DNA of 9,774 nucleotides, taken from contig JAFSBP010000404.1 of assembly GCA_017437205.1 (NCBI GenBank), positions 1 through 9,774 of the forward strand. Direction: 5' to 3'. Shown one piece after another: positions 1 to 7,319 of the stretch. This stretch comes from Lachnospiraceae bacterium (GTDB lineage Bacteria; Bacillota; Clostridia; Lachnospirales; Lachnospiraceae). Within the stretch, counting starts at the first letter, position 1. Each line of letters starts with the position of its first letter. Position numbers and translations under genes: made by a program. The notes beneath the pieces were generated by a model. The model was given only the letters and a program-made list of their open reading frames with translations, made no database searches and was not told the DNA's origin.

Positions 1-795
1 CCACGCCACCGCGTGCTCCACCCATTTTGCGATACTTGCGTTCTCCCACTTTTCCACGCCGCATTTTGTTATGGCATTTCCCAGCGCAAATCCGTGAGGC
101 GCGTCAGGATAAACATGCATCTCAAACAGCAGCCCGTTTTCGCGGTATTTATTTGCGATACACAGAGAATTGCGCACATCTACGATCTGATCATTTGACG
201 AATGCACCAAAAACATCGGCACTGAATTCGCACTCACATGGTTCTCCAGGCTGCATTCCATGAGTTTGCTCTCTTCCGGCGTATTGCTGCCCAGCAGGTT
301 ATAAAACGAGGGCAGATGCCCATATTGTGGATCTGAAGAAACCACGGGATAGATCAACATCATTCCTGCCGGCTTATTGTATCCGTAAGGCATCCCTGTC
401 GCCTCGTAGATCTCTTTTCTGTCCCACATCACGCCGAGACTTCCCGCCAGATGACCACCCGCCGAAAATCCGACCACAAACACCTTTTCCGGATCGATCT
501 GATACTCTGAGGCATGGTCTTTAATGTGCTTCATTGCCAGGGACGCCTCTATCAGCTGGGCGGGAAAACATTTCCTGCGCCTCACCGAATAATTCAGCAC
601 AAAGGCATTGTATCCCTGCGAGAGGAACGCCATCGCGATGGGTTCTCCCTCCTTTACGGCGCAAACCTCACTGTATCCTCCGCCCGGAATAACCAGTATC
701 GCTTTCTTTGTAAACCCGGGGAGGGAGTCTGACACGTATACATCAAGGTACACGTTTTCATTGTTTTCTTCCAGATATATTCGTTTACTGATCAT
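1..795 (-). CDS. Alpha/beta-hydrolase carbohydrate esterase (acetyl-xylan/BD-FAE-like), 3' end cut by window
   Basis: Likely a cytoplasmic serine esterase that removes acetyl or other acyl groups from imported oligosaccharides. The frame is open from an ATG at 795 to the window edge, giving 265 residues without a stop. A complete triad is visible: oxyanion segment PGGGY (37-41, with Pro where many relatives have His), nucleophile Ser111 in GFSAGG, Asp202 in SSNDQIV and His234 in PHGF. Family members are usually about 270-290 residues, so only a short C-terminal piece should be missing. The start is chosen because AGGAGG lies 9 nt upstream; it overlaps the preceding PHP gene by 11 nt, which suggests translational coupling. 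There is no signal peptide. It resembles the COG0657 and BD-FAE groups of acetyl/feruloyl esterases. The exact ester cleaved cannot be read from the sequence; a peptidase or lipase role is less likely given the glycoside hydrolase context. Confidence 0.9.
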   Translation of the reverse strand, partial: MISKRIYLEENNENVYLDVYVSDSLPGFTKKAILVIPGGGYSEVCAVKEGEPIAMAFLSQGYNAFVLNYSVRRRKCFPAQLIEASLAMKHIKDHASEYQIDPEKVFVVGFSAGGHLAGSLGVMWDRKEIYEATGMPYGYNKPAGMMLIYPVVSSDPQYGHLPSFYNLLGSNTPEESKLMECSLENHVSANSVPMFLVHSSNDQIVDVRNSLCIANKYRENGLLFEMHVYPDAPHGFALGNAITKCGVEKWENASIAKWVEHAVAW

Positions 796-1525
796 CGTCT
801 CGTGCCTCCTGCACGTAATCTTTGAGCACAAGCTCGCCGTCCACTTCCGATATGGCGTACTCTTTTACCGTATGCCGGTTTTCTTTTATCCCCGCAATCA
901 GGTCCGGCAAGTCGGCCGCCCGGTAATCCAGTTCGAGAGCTGCCAGTCTCTTTAACAGCTTTGCATTATGCTTGTCTGAGCCGCATACCTTCGTTACCCC
1001 AAACTGCGTGGCCGCATAGTCCGCCATTTTGTTCTGGAAATCCGGATTCTGCGCATTGATCACCTCGATCGCGTCTACTCTTTTGGGTGTAACATTGACA
1101 GATCTGGCATAAGGCCCCATCCTGAACGGATGCGCATGGATCAGATATCCTCCCTCACTGCGAATGAGATCCAGATATTCATTTCTGCTCATTAAATCCA
1201 GATCCTTGTGGGCCATCAGCCACGCTTTATCCAGCCCCAGCGTCACAAAGTCACCATTAAACTCCCAGCCAAAAAACACGTCCAGTCCGATTTCATTGCC
1301 GCGCTTCTTCGCGTTCTCATAGCCCTTGCAATAAAGCTCAATTCTCTCTTCCCAGCTTAAATCTCTGGGAACCGTTGTGTTTCCGTTCAAAAAATGATCC
1401 GTGATGACAAGCCCGGTATACCCGGCCCTTTGATAAAAATCCGCCATCTCGGCGCCTGTGCTTTTTGCGCAGCGACTGCTCTCCGATGTATGGCAGTGCA
1501 ATTCGTATTTATATACATTTCCCAT
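785..1525 (-). CDS. PHP-domain metal-dependent phosphoesterase
   Basis: A 246-residue PHP (polymerase and histidinol phosphatase) domain protein, predicted to hydrolyse a phosphoester with a multi-metal centre in the cytoplasm. The metal-ligand series is intact: HCH at 10-12, TDH at 42-44, Glu88 in GWEF, HAH at 130-132, Glu154 in AIEV and SDKH at 183-186. The protein is essentially a stand-alone domain with a short C-terminal tail. It starts 19 nt after the histidine phosphatase stop; the ribosome site is modest (GAGG about 10 nt before the ATG), and the next gene begins inside its 3' end. The family includes histidinol phosphatases, RNase AM/YciV-type nucleases and many uncharacterised phosphatases. 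No histidine-biosynthesis gene is nearby, so a histidinol phosphatase name is not justified. Its substrate in this glycan operon is unknown. Confidence 0.88.
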   Translation of the reverse strand: MGNVYKYELHCHTSESSRCAKSTGAEMADFYQRAGYTGLVITDHFLNGNTTVPRDLSWEERIELYCKGYENAKKRGNEIGLDVFFGWEFNGDFVTLGLDKAWLMAHKDLDLMSRNEYLDLIRSEGGYLIHAHPFRMGPYARSVNVTPKRVDAIEVINAQNPDFQNKMADYAATQFGVTKVCGSDKHNAKLLKRLAALELDYRAADLPDLIAGIKENRHTVKEYAISEVDGELVLKDYVQEARDDDQ

Positions 1526-1544
1526 CTCGCTCTCGCCTCGCTTC

Positions 1545-2237
1545 TCAATATTTCAACGGAAGTCTCTCCTGATAAAAGTGGGACGTGTCCGCGAACACCC
1601 TGCAAAAGGGTGTGGTGATACCGTTCTCATTATTCGCGAACTCAAACACCGACATCGCGCAAGGCACAAAATCAAAGCTCGCCCACATAATATGCGGTGG
1701 TATCTGCAATAAGTGTGCCATCCATGTGGAACCGAACCCGTGATGACAAAATACCGCAACATTTTTATCCGACGGCTCCAGGATCTTATAAATACAGCCG
1801 TCTCTCTCATAACCGAAATTTTTCAGGAACTCATCCGACGATTCAGCGATATAATTGATCTCTTCCGTGATCAACTCCCCCCGAAAATCCGGGTGGGCAT
1901 TCTGCCAGTCATCATAAAGTCTGACCGTGTCATTGTTCTTATAATTGGTATTCTGCTGTGCCATGCACCAGCGTCTTTTTCCGCTTTTGTCCGTCACAAA
2001 CATGTGCTCTGCTGCCGTATTCTCGCTGGCCCACGGCAGAATCTCGATTTTCTTTTTCAGGATCTCCGCGGTCGGTGTCGCGGTCGCAATCGCTCTGCCC
2101 AAAGGTGATGAGTATATCTCATCGATACCACTGCCCACCAGCCGGTGCGCCAGTGCCTCTGCCTGACGCTTGCCCAGTGGCGTCAGATTATCATTTTTAT
2201 AGTCCGGATCTCCATGTCTGATTACATATAGCTTCAT
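1545..2237 (-). CDS. Histidine phosphatase family protein (phosphoglycerate mutase-like)
   Basis: A 230-residue member of the branch 1 histidine phosphatase superfamily, which works through a phosphohistidine intermediate. The RHG motif is at residues 7-9 with His8 as the expected nucleophile. SSPLGRA at 43-49 supplies the conserved Arg, and the second catalytic His lies in CHHG (164-167). The insert between these motifs (about 70-160) is longer and more divergent than in cofactor-dependent phosphoglycerate mutase, so a phosphatase on a small sugar phosphate or nucleotide is more likely than a glycolytic mutase. I chose the ATG at 2237 because GGAGGT sits 4 nt before it and MKLYVIRHG is the normal family N-terminus. 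A GTG at 2258 would add seven residues that themselves encode this ribosome site. It follows an 87-nt gap after the GH3 gene and precedes the PHP gene by 19 nt. Confidence 0.88.
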   Translation of the reverse strand: MKLYVIRHGDPDYKNDNLTPLGKRQAEALAHRLVGSGIDEIYSSPLGRAIATATPTAEILKKKIEILPWASENTAAEHMFVTDKSGKRRWCMAQQNTNYKNNDTVRLYDDWQNAHPDFRGELITEEINYIAESSDEFLKNFGYERDGCIYKILEPSDKNVAVFCHHGFGSTWMAHLLQIPPHIMWASFDFVPCAMSVFEFANNENGITTPFCRVFADTSHFYQERLPLKY

Positions 2238-2258
2238 CTTTACCTCCAATATCACCAC

Positions 2259-2325
2259 GGAAAGGATCAGACGATTCCGACTACGGAATCACCCAATCCT
2301 TTTCCTACGGGGCGCAGTCGGCGCC
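2259..2325 (-). other. Two hairpins in the GH3-phosphatase intergenic region
   Basis: The longest gap in the window (2238-2324) contains two inverted repeats. The first in the mRNA is GGCGC/GCGCC (2325-2321 and 2315-2311) around a 5-nt loop CGACT, starting in the GH3 stop codon. The second is a perfect 7-bp stem GATTCCG/CGGAATC (2290-2284 and 2279-2273) with loop TAGT, which can be enclosed by an outer arm pairing 2296-2305 with 2259-2267 around one bulge. No T-run follows either stem on the coding strand, so strong intrinsic termination is unlikely. An RNA-stability, processing or partial attenuation element between the glycosidases and the phosphatase/esterase group is plausible, but this is inference. 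Confidence 0.5.
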
Positions 2326-4307
2326 TACTTCACATATAAATTGTCTGAAAGCCGAATATCCTGAGCCGATGCACCGACAAACACCTGATATTCTCCTTTT
2401 TCTACTGTCCATTCACTGCCTGCCACATCGTAGCATGCGAGATCGGAAAGAGGAATCTCCACGGAAACCGCCTTCGTCTCACCGGGCGCGATCTCCACCT
2501 TGGTAAATGCCTTCAGTTCCTTGACCGGCCGGTCAAACGCGCTCTCCTTCTTGCCGATATAGATCTGCGCAACTTCCTTTCCGGCCACATCGCCGGTATT
2601 GGTAATGTCAAACCGGAGGGAAACATGATCACCGGTTGTCTTTGCCTCCAGCCCCGTATACGCAAAGCTTGTGTAAGACAGACCATGACCGAACGGATAC
2701 CATATCTGATCAGTATGACGATCATAATAACGATATCCCACCTCTAGCTTTTCTTTGTATGTAATGGAATCACCCAGGCCAATATGCTCCATGTCATCAC
2801 GCAGCCTTGTGGGGAATGTCTCCGCTAACTTTCCGCTGGGATTTACCTTTCCAAACAGTACATCCGCGATTGCTTTTCCGCCAGCCTCACCGGAAAGCCA
2901 CATCTGTACGATGGCTCCCGCCTTTTTGTCCCAACGGTACGGCACATAGCAGGTTCCCGTCTGCATAACCACCACAACATTCTTGCACTTAATCGAGATC
3001 ACCCGAATGATCTCATCAATATAATTCTCAAAATGAATATGATAACGGTCCAATCCTTCCGTCTCCGCGCAGACTGAGCTCACAAAGCACACCACCAGAT
3101 CATCATCGGTGCAGTCCTTGACCGCTGCTCTCGCGGTTATTGTCGTGGCTCCCAAATTCGCGTAATCCGGCTCGCTGTAACACTTGTCGTAAATCACTTC
3201 CATGTCATCACCAGCCGCTTTTCGGATCTCACAAAGAGGAGAATCGATCATTTCATCCTTGGTAAATACGATAGAGCTGCCGCCGCCCATGATCTGCGGC
3301 TTCTCTGCCCAGCCGCCGAGGACGTAGATCTTTCTGTACTTTTCTTTTGTCACCGGCAGGATGTTATTTTCATTCTTTAACAGGGTGATCGCCTCACACG
3401 CCACCTCGTAGGCGTCTTCGTGCTGTCCCTCTCTCGAAAACTCTTCCTCACATTTGGGCGCATGATGTAAAGCAAAGACAAACTCGAGGAATTTCTCGAC
3501 ATCTTTATCGATCTGTTCCTGCGTGATCACGCCCTCTTCGATTCCCCGCTTTAAATCTTCCTCAATTTTTTTGTTGGTGGGCATCTGCAGATTTAAGCCC
3601 GCAGCAAAAGCTGCAGGAACATCACGGACCGCAGTCCAGTCCGAAATGATCGCGCCCTCGTAATTCCACTCATTGCGGAGGATGTCAAACAGCTTCTTAT
3701 TTTGCGAGCAATAGGTGCCCAACGCTTTGTTATAGGCAGCCATCACCGTAGCGGGTTTTCCTTTTTTTACCGCGATCTCAAACGGCTTTAAATAAATTTC
3801 ACGCAAGGTTCTCTCATCCACCTCAACGTTGATCAAGGTTCTGGCGGTCTCCTGGTTGTTCAGCGCAAAATGCTTCAGGCTGGTTCCGACACCCTGATCC
3901 TCAACTCCCCTGATATACGCGGCACTGATCTCTCCGCTCAGCACCGGATCTTCAGAAAAATACTCAAAATTTCGGCCGCAAAGAGGAGAACGCTTTATGT
4001 TCGTGCCGGGCCCAAGGATCACATCCACGCCCTGCGCCAAACAGTCCCTTGCGATGCCCGCGCCGGTTTTGTATGCCATATCCAGGTTCCATGTGGCGGA
4101 AAGCGCGGAGGCCGTGGGGAACGCAGTGCTTCCACCCTTGATATGCTTCGGTGTTCCTCTTAAAGGTCTCACCCCGTGAGGTCCGTCCGCCATGACAATC
4201 TTCGGAATCCCTGCCTCTTTATCTTCCACCGTGTCCAAAAGTTCGTAATAAGTCAACAGCCTCGCTTTTTGCCCAAAGGTCAATTTGCTTACAATATCCT
4301 TTACCAT
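2325..4307 (-). CDS. Glycoside hydrolase family 3 beta-glycosidase (beta-glucosidase-like)
   Basis: A 660-residue GH3 enzyme that releases a terminal beta-linked sugar, typically glucose or xylose, by a retaining mechanism. The N-terminal barrel (about 1-280) contains DGPHGVR (41-47), GRNFEYFSEDP (111-121), KHF (145-147) and the nucleophile region ISDW with Asp223. The second alpha/beta domain (about 300-500) carries ETEGLDR (415-421), with Glu416 or Glu418 as the likely acid/base and Glu418 favoured by similarity to SGEGYDR-type enzymes. A fibronectin-III-like domain (about 565-655) closes the protein. The PA14 insertion seen in many clostridial BglB-type enzymes of about 750 residues is absent. 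With no signal peptide it should act on imported oligosaccharides. The ATG at 4307 has GGAG 6 nt upstream. It follows the GH105 gene by 40 nt. Beta-glucosidase versus beta-xylosidase or another activity cannot be decided here. Confidence 0.95.
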   Translation of the reverse strand: MVKDIVSKLTFGQKARLLTYYELLDTVEDKEAGIPKIVMADGPHGVRPLRGTPKHIKGGSTAFPTASALSATWNLDMAYKTGAGIARDCLAQGVDVILGPGTNIKRSPLCGRNFEYFSEDPVLSGEISAAYIRGVEDQGVGTSLKHFALNNQETARTLINVEVDERTLREIYLKPFEIAVKKGKPATVMAAYNKALGTYCSQNKKLFDILRNEWNYEGAIISDWTAVRDVPAAFAAGLNLQMPTNKKIEEDLKRGIEEGVITQEQIDKDVEKFLEFVFALHHAPKCEEEFSREGQHEDAYEVACEAITLLKNENNILPVTKEKYRKIYVLGGWAEKPQIMGGGSSIVFTKDEMIDSPLCEIRKAAGDDMEVIYDKCYSEPDYANLGATTITARAAVKDCTDDDLVVCFVSSVCAETEGLDRYHIHFENYIDEIIRVISIKCKNVVVVMQTGTCYVPYRWDKKAGAIVQMWLSGEAGGKAIADVLFGKVNPSGKLAETFPTRLRDDMEHIGLGDSITYKEKLEVGYRYYDRHTDQIWYPFGHGLSYTSFAYTGLEAKTTGDHVSLRFDITNTGDVAGKEVAQIYIGKKESAFDRPVKELKAFTKVEIAPGETKAVSVEIPLSDLACYDVAGSEWTVEKGEYQVFVGASAQDIRLSDNLYVK

Positions 4308-4347
4308 CTTTCTCTCCTCTACCGCGGATTTTTCAGTTTTAAGCCGA

Positions 4348-5448
4348 TCAATTCAAAAGCATTCCGGCCTCAGCCAGCATCATCAAAAACGTTCCCGTTC
4401 CGTGCATGTCATTTGCGGTGGTGGCACGGCTGAAATAGTGCTCTGCCGTACCGCTGTCGATGCAGGTACCCACGCAGATCTCCGGCAATATGACCACACC
4501 GTCATCCACTCTCACCGTATCCAGCACACCGACTAAGCCTCGTTTGACGTTTGCTACATAATTCTCCGGCAGTATCCCCATACGGATACACTTGGCGATT
4601 GCCGCCACAATCAGGCAGGACGCCGAATTTTCCAGCCAGTTTCTCTCATCCTCGACTCGGTCGAGCACCTGAAACCACCGTCCTGACTCATGCTGATACC
4701 GGCATACCACGGCGAGAATATCCCGCTCGATGTTTACTAGACGCTCATATCCTGCATGTTCCTTCGGCAGATAATCCAAAATTTCCGCAGTCGCCACCAC
4801 AAACCAGCCGATGGCCCTGCCCCATACTTCCTGTGAGTAACCGGTCTCGGGATCCGCCCAGGCCGCCTCTTTCGTGCAGTCATATCCATGAGGTAAAAGC
4901 CCCCGCTCATCCTTCATGGTCTCATACATGGTGACCACCTGCTTTACCGCCATGTCAAAAAACTCCGGCCGGTCAAATTCCTTCGCATACATGGCCATCA
5001 GCGGGGACGCCATATATAAGCCGTCCAGCCAAACCTCGTTGGGATTGTACACCGCATGCCAGAAGCTTCCCTTCTCTGTCACTGGAAACTCCTTCAGGCT
5101 CTCCGTGAGATATCGGATTACCTTCGCGTATTTCTCATCTCCGGTCTTTTTGTAAAGACCAAACAGTAAGATGCCGGGCTGTCTGAAGTCCAAAGACTCC
5201 AGAGAGCACCAGCCCTTTCCCATATCGGACTTGATTCCGTCTTCGGACAGCATATTGTCCACCCAAAGCTGAATATAATCCTGATACTTTTCCCGGTTTT
5301 TCAACCGGCTCATCTTCTCCATTCCGCTCAAAAGGACGCCGTGATGATAGGTAAAAAGCGTCTTATTGGGCGAGATGACACCGTCCGGAAATTTTTCTAT
5401 CACATTGTCACACAGAGTAAATCCATACTCCAAAACATCGTTTTTCAT
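4348..5448 (-). CDS. GH105 unsaturated glucuronyl/galacturonyl hydrolase (YteR/YesR-like)
   Basis: A 366-residue (alpha/alpha)6-barrel enzyme that removes the 4,5-unsaturated uronic acid which a polysaccharide lyase leaves at the non-reducing end, by hydrating its double bond. The motif VWLDGLYM (139-146) places Asp142 at the position of the general acid/base Asp143 of B. subtilis YteR. SLDFRQPG (85-92), PHGYD (186-190) and WGRAIGW (209-215) supply the other expected active-site residues. YteR itself is 373 residues and cytoplasmic; this protein likewise has no signal peptide. I chose the ATG at 5448, with AGGA about 11 nt upstream. A TTG at 5469 would add seven residues with no better ribosome site. 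The gene follows LplB by 24 nt and precedes GH3 by 40 nt. Rhamnogalacturonan-derived disaccharide is the favoured substrate from context, but other lyase products such as unsaturated glucuronyl oligosaccharides remain possible. Confidence 0.93.
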   Translation of the reverse strand: MKNDVLEYGFTLCDNVIEKFPDGVISPNKTLFTYHHGVLLSGMEKMSRLKNREKYQDYIQLWVDNMLSEDGIKSDMGKGWCSLESLDFRQPGILLFGLYKKTGDEKYAKVIRYLTESLKEFPVTEKGSFWHAVYNPNEVWLDGLYMASPLMAMYAKEFDRPEFFDMAVKQVVTMYETMKDERGLLPHGYDCTKEAAWADPETGYSQEVWGRAIGWFVVATAEILDYLPKEHAGYERLVNIERDILAVVCRYQHESGRWFQVLDRVEDERNWLENSASCLIVAAIAKCIRMGILPENYVANVKRGLVGVLDTVRVDDGVVILPEICVGTCIDSGTAEHYFSRATTANDMHGTGTFLMMLAEAGMLLN

Positions 5449-5472
5449 GATCAAAACATTCCTATCCAAGAT

Positions 5473-6393
5473 TTACCAAAGCGAATTTCCGCTGACCTTC
5501 TTACTGAGACGGTTGGTGATTGTGATCAATGTGATGTTGATCACAATGGTAAACAAGCCGACGGCGGAGCTGTATCCCCAGCTCTGATCATGAATTCCCC
5601 GTCGATAGACGTAGGTGGAAATGATATCGGACACCTCCAGTGTCGCATCGGTTTGAAGGAGCAGCGCCTTGTCACTGCCGACGCTCAGGATTCTTCCCAT
5701 ACGCAGAATAAAGGTGATGATAAAGGTGGGAAGGATACCGGGGATCGTGACATTGAACATTTTTGCCCATCTTCCGGCGACGTCGATAGACGCCGCCTCA
5801 TACAGGGTGGTATCGATGGACAACAGGGCTGCCAGATATACGATAGTACCCCATCCCATCTCCTCCCAGATGTTGGAAAGCACATAAATGGGTATGTACA
5901 GTTCCTTTCTGGTTATCATGGAACCTTTGGAGCCCGTGAGCTGATTGTAGAACGATCCGATAAAGCCTTCGGAGCCCACAAAGTTAAGCACCATACCGCA
6001 GACAACAACTGTCGAGATAAAGTGCGGCAGGTAGGTAATGTTCTGAACCATTCTGCCCAGGCGTCTGCTCTTTAACTCATTTAAGAACAGAGAGAGCACG
6101 ACGGGCGCGGGAAAACCGAAAAACAGACAAGCCAAGCTGAGTTTCAAGGTGTTACCGATAATCTGACGGCAGGAATAGGTGGTGAAAAACGCCTTGAAAT
6201 GCTTAAATCCTACCCAGTCGCTCCCCCAGATACCCCGTCTGGGTCTGTAATCCTGGAAAGCGATCAGGATACCGTTCATGGGCCAGTAACAGAAAATAAT
6301 CAGATAAACCAAAATCGGTACAAACATAAGATACAACATCCAGTTTCTCTTAAAATCCTTTTTTAAGACAGTAACCAAATTATCCTTTTTCAT
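5473..6393 (-). CDS. LplB-type sugar ABC transporter permease
   Basis: A 306-residue integral membrane subunit that, with the adjacent YtcP-type permease, forms the channel of an oligosaccharide importer. The N-terminus is basic, the first membrane segment is about 17-39 and the motif PMNGILIAFQDYRP (38-51) is typical of the LplB/YteP group. The cytoplasmic EAA loop that docks the ATPase is at 198-218 (YEAASIDVAG then NVTIPG). Further hydrophobic segments lie near 83-105, 124-140, 167-192, 219-235 and 275-293. It starts 15 nt after the YtcP stop, with AAGGAGAGGG overlapping that stop codon as ribosome site. B. subtilis homologues YteP and LplB belong to rhamnogalacturonan and lipoprotein-linked sugar uptake systems. 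No ATPase gene is in the window, so a shared MsmX-like ATPase is expected elsewhere. Confidence 0.95.
   Translation of the reverse strand: MKKDNLVTVLKKDFKRNWMLYLMFVPILVYLIIFCYWPMNGILIAFQDYRPRRGIWGSDWVGFKHFKAFFTTYSCRQIIGNTLKLSLACLFFGFPAPVVLSLFLNELKSRRLGRMVQNITYLPHFISTVVVCGMVLNFVGSEGFIGSFYNQLTGSKGSMITRKELYIPIYVLSNIWEEMGWGTIVYLAALLSIDTTLYEAASIDVAGRWAKMFNVTIPGILPTFIITFILRMGRILSVGSDKALLLQTDATLEVSDIISTYVYRRGIHDQSWGYSSAVGLFTIVINITLITITNRLSKKVSGNSLW
5519..5547. repeat. 11-bp perfect inverted repeat inside the 3' end of the LplB gene
   Basis: ATTGTGATCAA (5519-5529) and TTGATCACAAT (5537-5547) are perfect inverse copies around a 7-nt spacer. They lie 46 nt before the LplB stop and about 70 nt upstream of the GH105 start. 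In the mRNA this is a stable-looking hairpin. The DNA also contains TGTGA-N6-TCACA (5530-5545), the spacing of CRP/FNR-type sites. The coding sense is a run of Ile/Thr/Leu codons, so the symmetry may be accidental. Confidence 0.6.
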
Positions 6394-6408
6394 AAATTCG
6401 CCCTCTCC

Positions 6409-7317
6409 TTAACCTTTCACCGCGCCGATCATCACACCTTTGGTAAAGTGTTTCTGCAGCGCCGGGTACAAAAGCAGTATCGGCAGCGTTCCGATGATCA
6501 TAGCCGCATATTCGATGGATGCCGCAATGTTGATCGCGTCCAATCCTAGCTGCTCTATGTTATTCTGAATGAGGATCTCACGCAGTACCAACTGCAGCGG
6601 CAGTTTTTCCCTGGACTTTAAATAAATGGACGCACTAAACCAGGAATTCCACACGGGAACGGCATAATAAAGAACCATTACCGCAAGGGTGGACTTACAG
6701 AGGGGAACGGTGACTTTCCACATTACCTGCCAGTGATTTGCTCCGTCGATGTACGCCGCCTCATTCAGGCTGTCCGGAACACCCTCGAACGCCGTTCTCA
6801 CAATGATCATATTGTAAACGCTCAGACATCCCGGAAGAATCAAGGCCCAGAACGTATCGGAAAGTCCTAAGGTCTGGGTAATGAGCATATATCTGGAAAT
6901 AAGTGTTCCGCTGTAAAACATGGTGATCACAATCATCAGGTTAAAGAACTTCTTAAAGAAAACCCGCTGACGGGACAGCACGTAGGCGCAAAGTATGGTC
7001 ATGACCATGCTCACCGCCACGGATCCGACCGTGATGCTCACCGAATTAAGAAAGCTTCCCACGATCAGCGAATGCTTAAAGGCCGCTTTGTACGCGTCAA
7101 AGGTAAAGTTTAGCGGTGCCAACAAAATATTGCCTCCGTGCTTCATCAGCTCGACTCCGTCACTGAACGACGCGCACACCACATGCCACATGGGATACAG
7201 CATAACGACACACAACAAAAGCATCATCGCTGTATTCAGATAATCGAACCAGTCATATGCCCCCAACTTGCGGCGGCGCTTAAACAAGGATCTGCCGCTT
7301 CCTTTATTGTTACTCAT
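6409..7317 (-). CDS. YtcP/LplC-type carbohydrate ABC transporter permease
   Basis: A 302-residue membrane subunit, the second half of the sugar import channel. A basic N-terminal stretch (9-17, with RRR) is followed by a first membrane segment at about 28-48, and further hydrophobic segments near 85-115, 124-146, 155-175, 209-227 and 264-286. The EAA loop reads EAAYIDGAN (186-194), followed by TVPL (203-206). The C-terminus KGVMIGAVKG is a family signature of these permeases. It begins only 2 nt after the regulator's stop codon. Its AAGGAG ribosome site is formed by the last codons of the regulator, about 11 nt before the ATG, so its translation is probably coupled to that of the regulator. 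It is followed after 15 nt by the LplB-type partner, an order opposite to the usual LplB-then-YtcP arrangement. Confidence 0.95.
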   Translation of the reverse strand: MSNNKGSGRSLFKRRRKLGAYDWFDYLNTAMMLLLCVVMLYPMWHVVCASFSDGVELMKHGGNILLAPLNFTFDAYKAAFKHSLIVGSFLNSVSITVGSVAVSMVMTILCAYVLSRQRVFFKKFFNLMIVITMFYSGTLISRYMLITQTLGLSDTFWALILPGCLSVYNMIIVRTAFEGVPDSLNEAAYIDGANHWQVMWKVTVPLCKSTLAVMVLYYAVPVWNSWFSASIYLKSREKLPLQLVLREILIQNNIEQLGLDAINIAASIEYAAMIIGTLPILLLYPALQKHFTKGVMIGAVKG

Positions 7318-7319
7318 TT

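Noticed and set aside
327..955. Overlapping plus-strand open frames in the first kilobase.
   Set aside because: The minus strand here encodes a complete-triad esterase and the end of the PHP protein. The plus-strand products have no motif and no ribosome site.
2238..2258. Upstream GTG start at 2258 for the histidine phosphatase.
   Set aside because: The added residues encode the GGAGGT ribosome site that serves the ATG at 2237, and the family N-terminus begins at that ATG.
3601..3614. Small hairpin GCAGC-AAAA-GCTGC inside the GH3 gene.
   Set aside because: A 5-bp stem in an Ala-rich coding stretch is expected by chance, and nothing else in the neighbourhood supports a role.
5449..5469. TTG start at 5469 for the GH105 gene.
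   Set aside because: It has no clear ribosome site. The ATG at 5448 has AGGA upstream and gives an N-terminus typical of YteR-like proteins.
5530..5545. TGTGA-N6-TCACA as a genuine CRP operator.
   Set aside because: It lies inside a coding sequence with repetitive Ile/Thr codons, with no promoter visible nearby, and cAMP-CRP control is not expected in Clostridia. Kept only as an inverted repeat.
5341..6075. A 244-codon open frame on the plus strand.
   Set aside because: It lies antisense to the LplB and GH105 genes, has no recognisable family features or ribosome site, and its product is low in hydrophobic order. It is a shadow of the real minus-strand coding frames.
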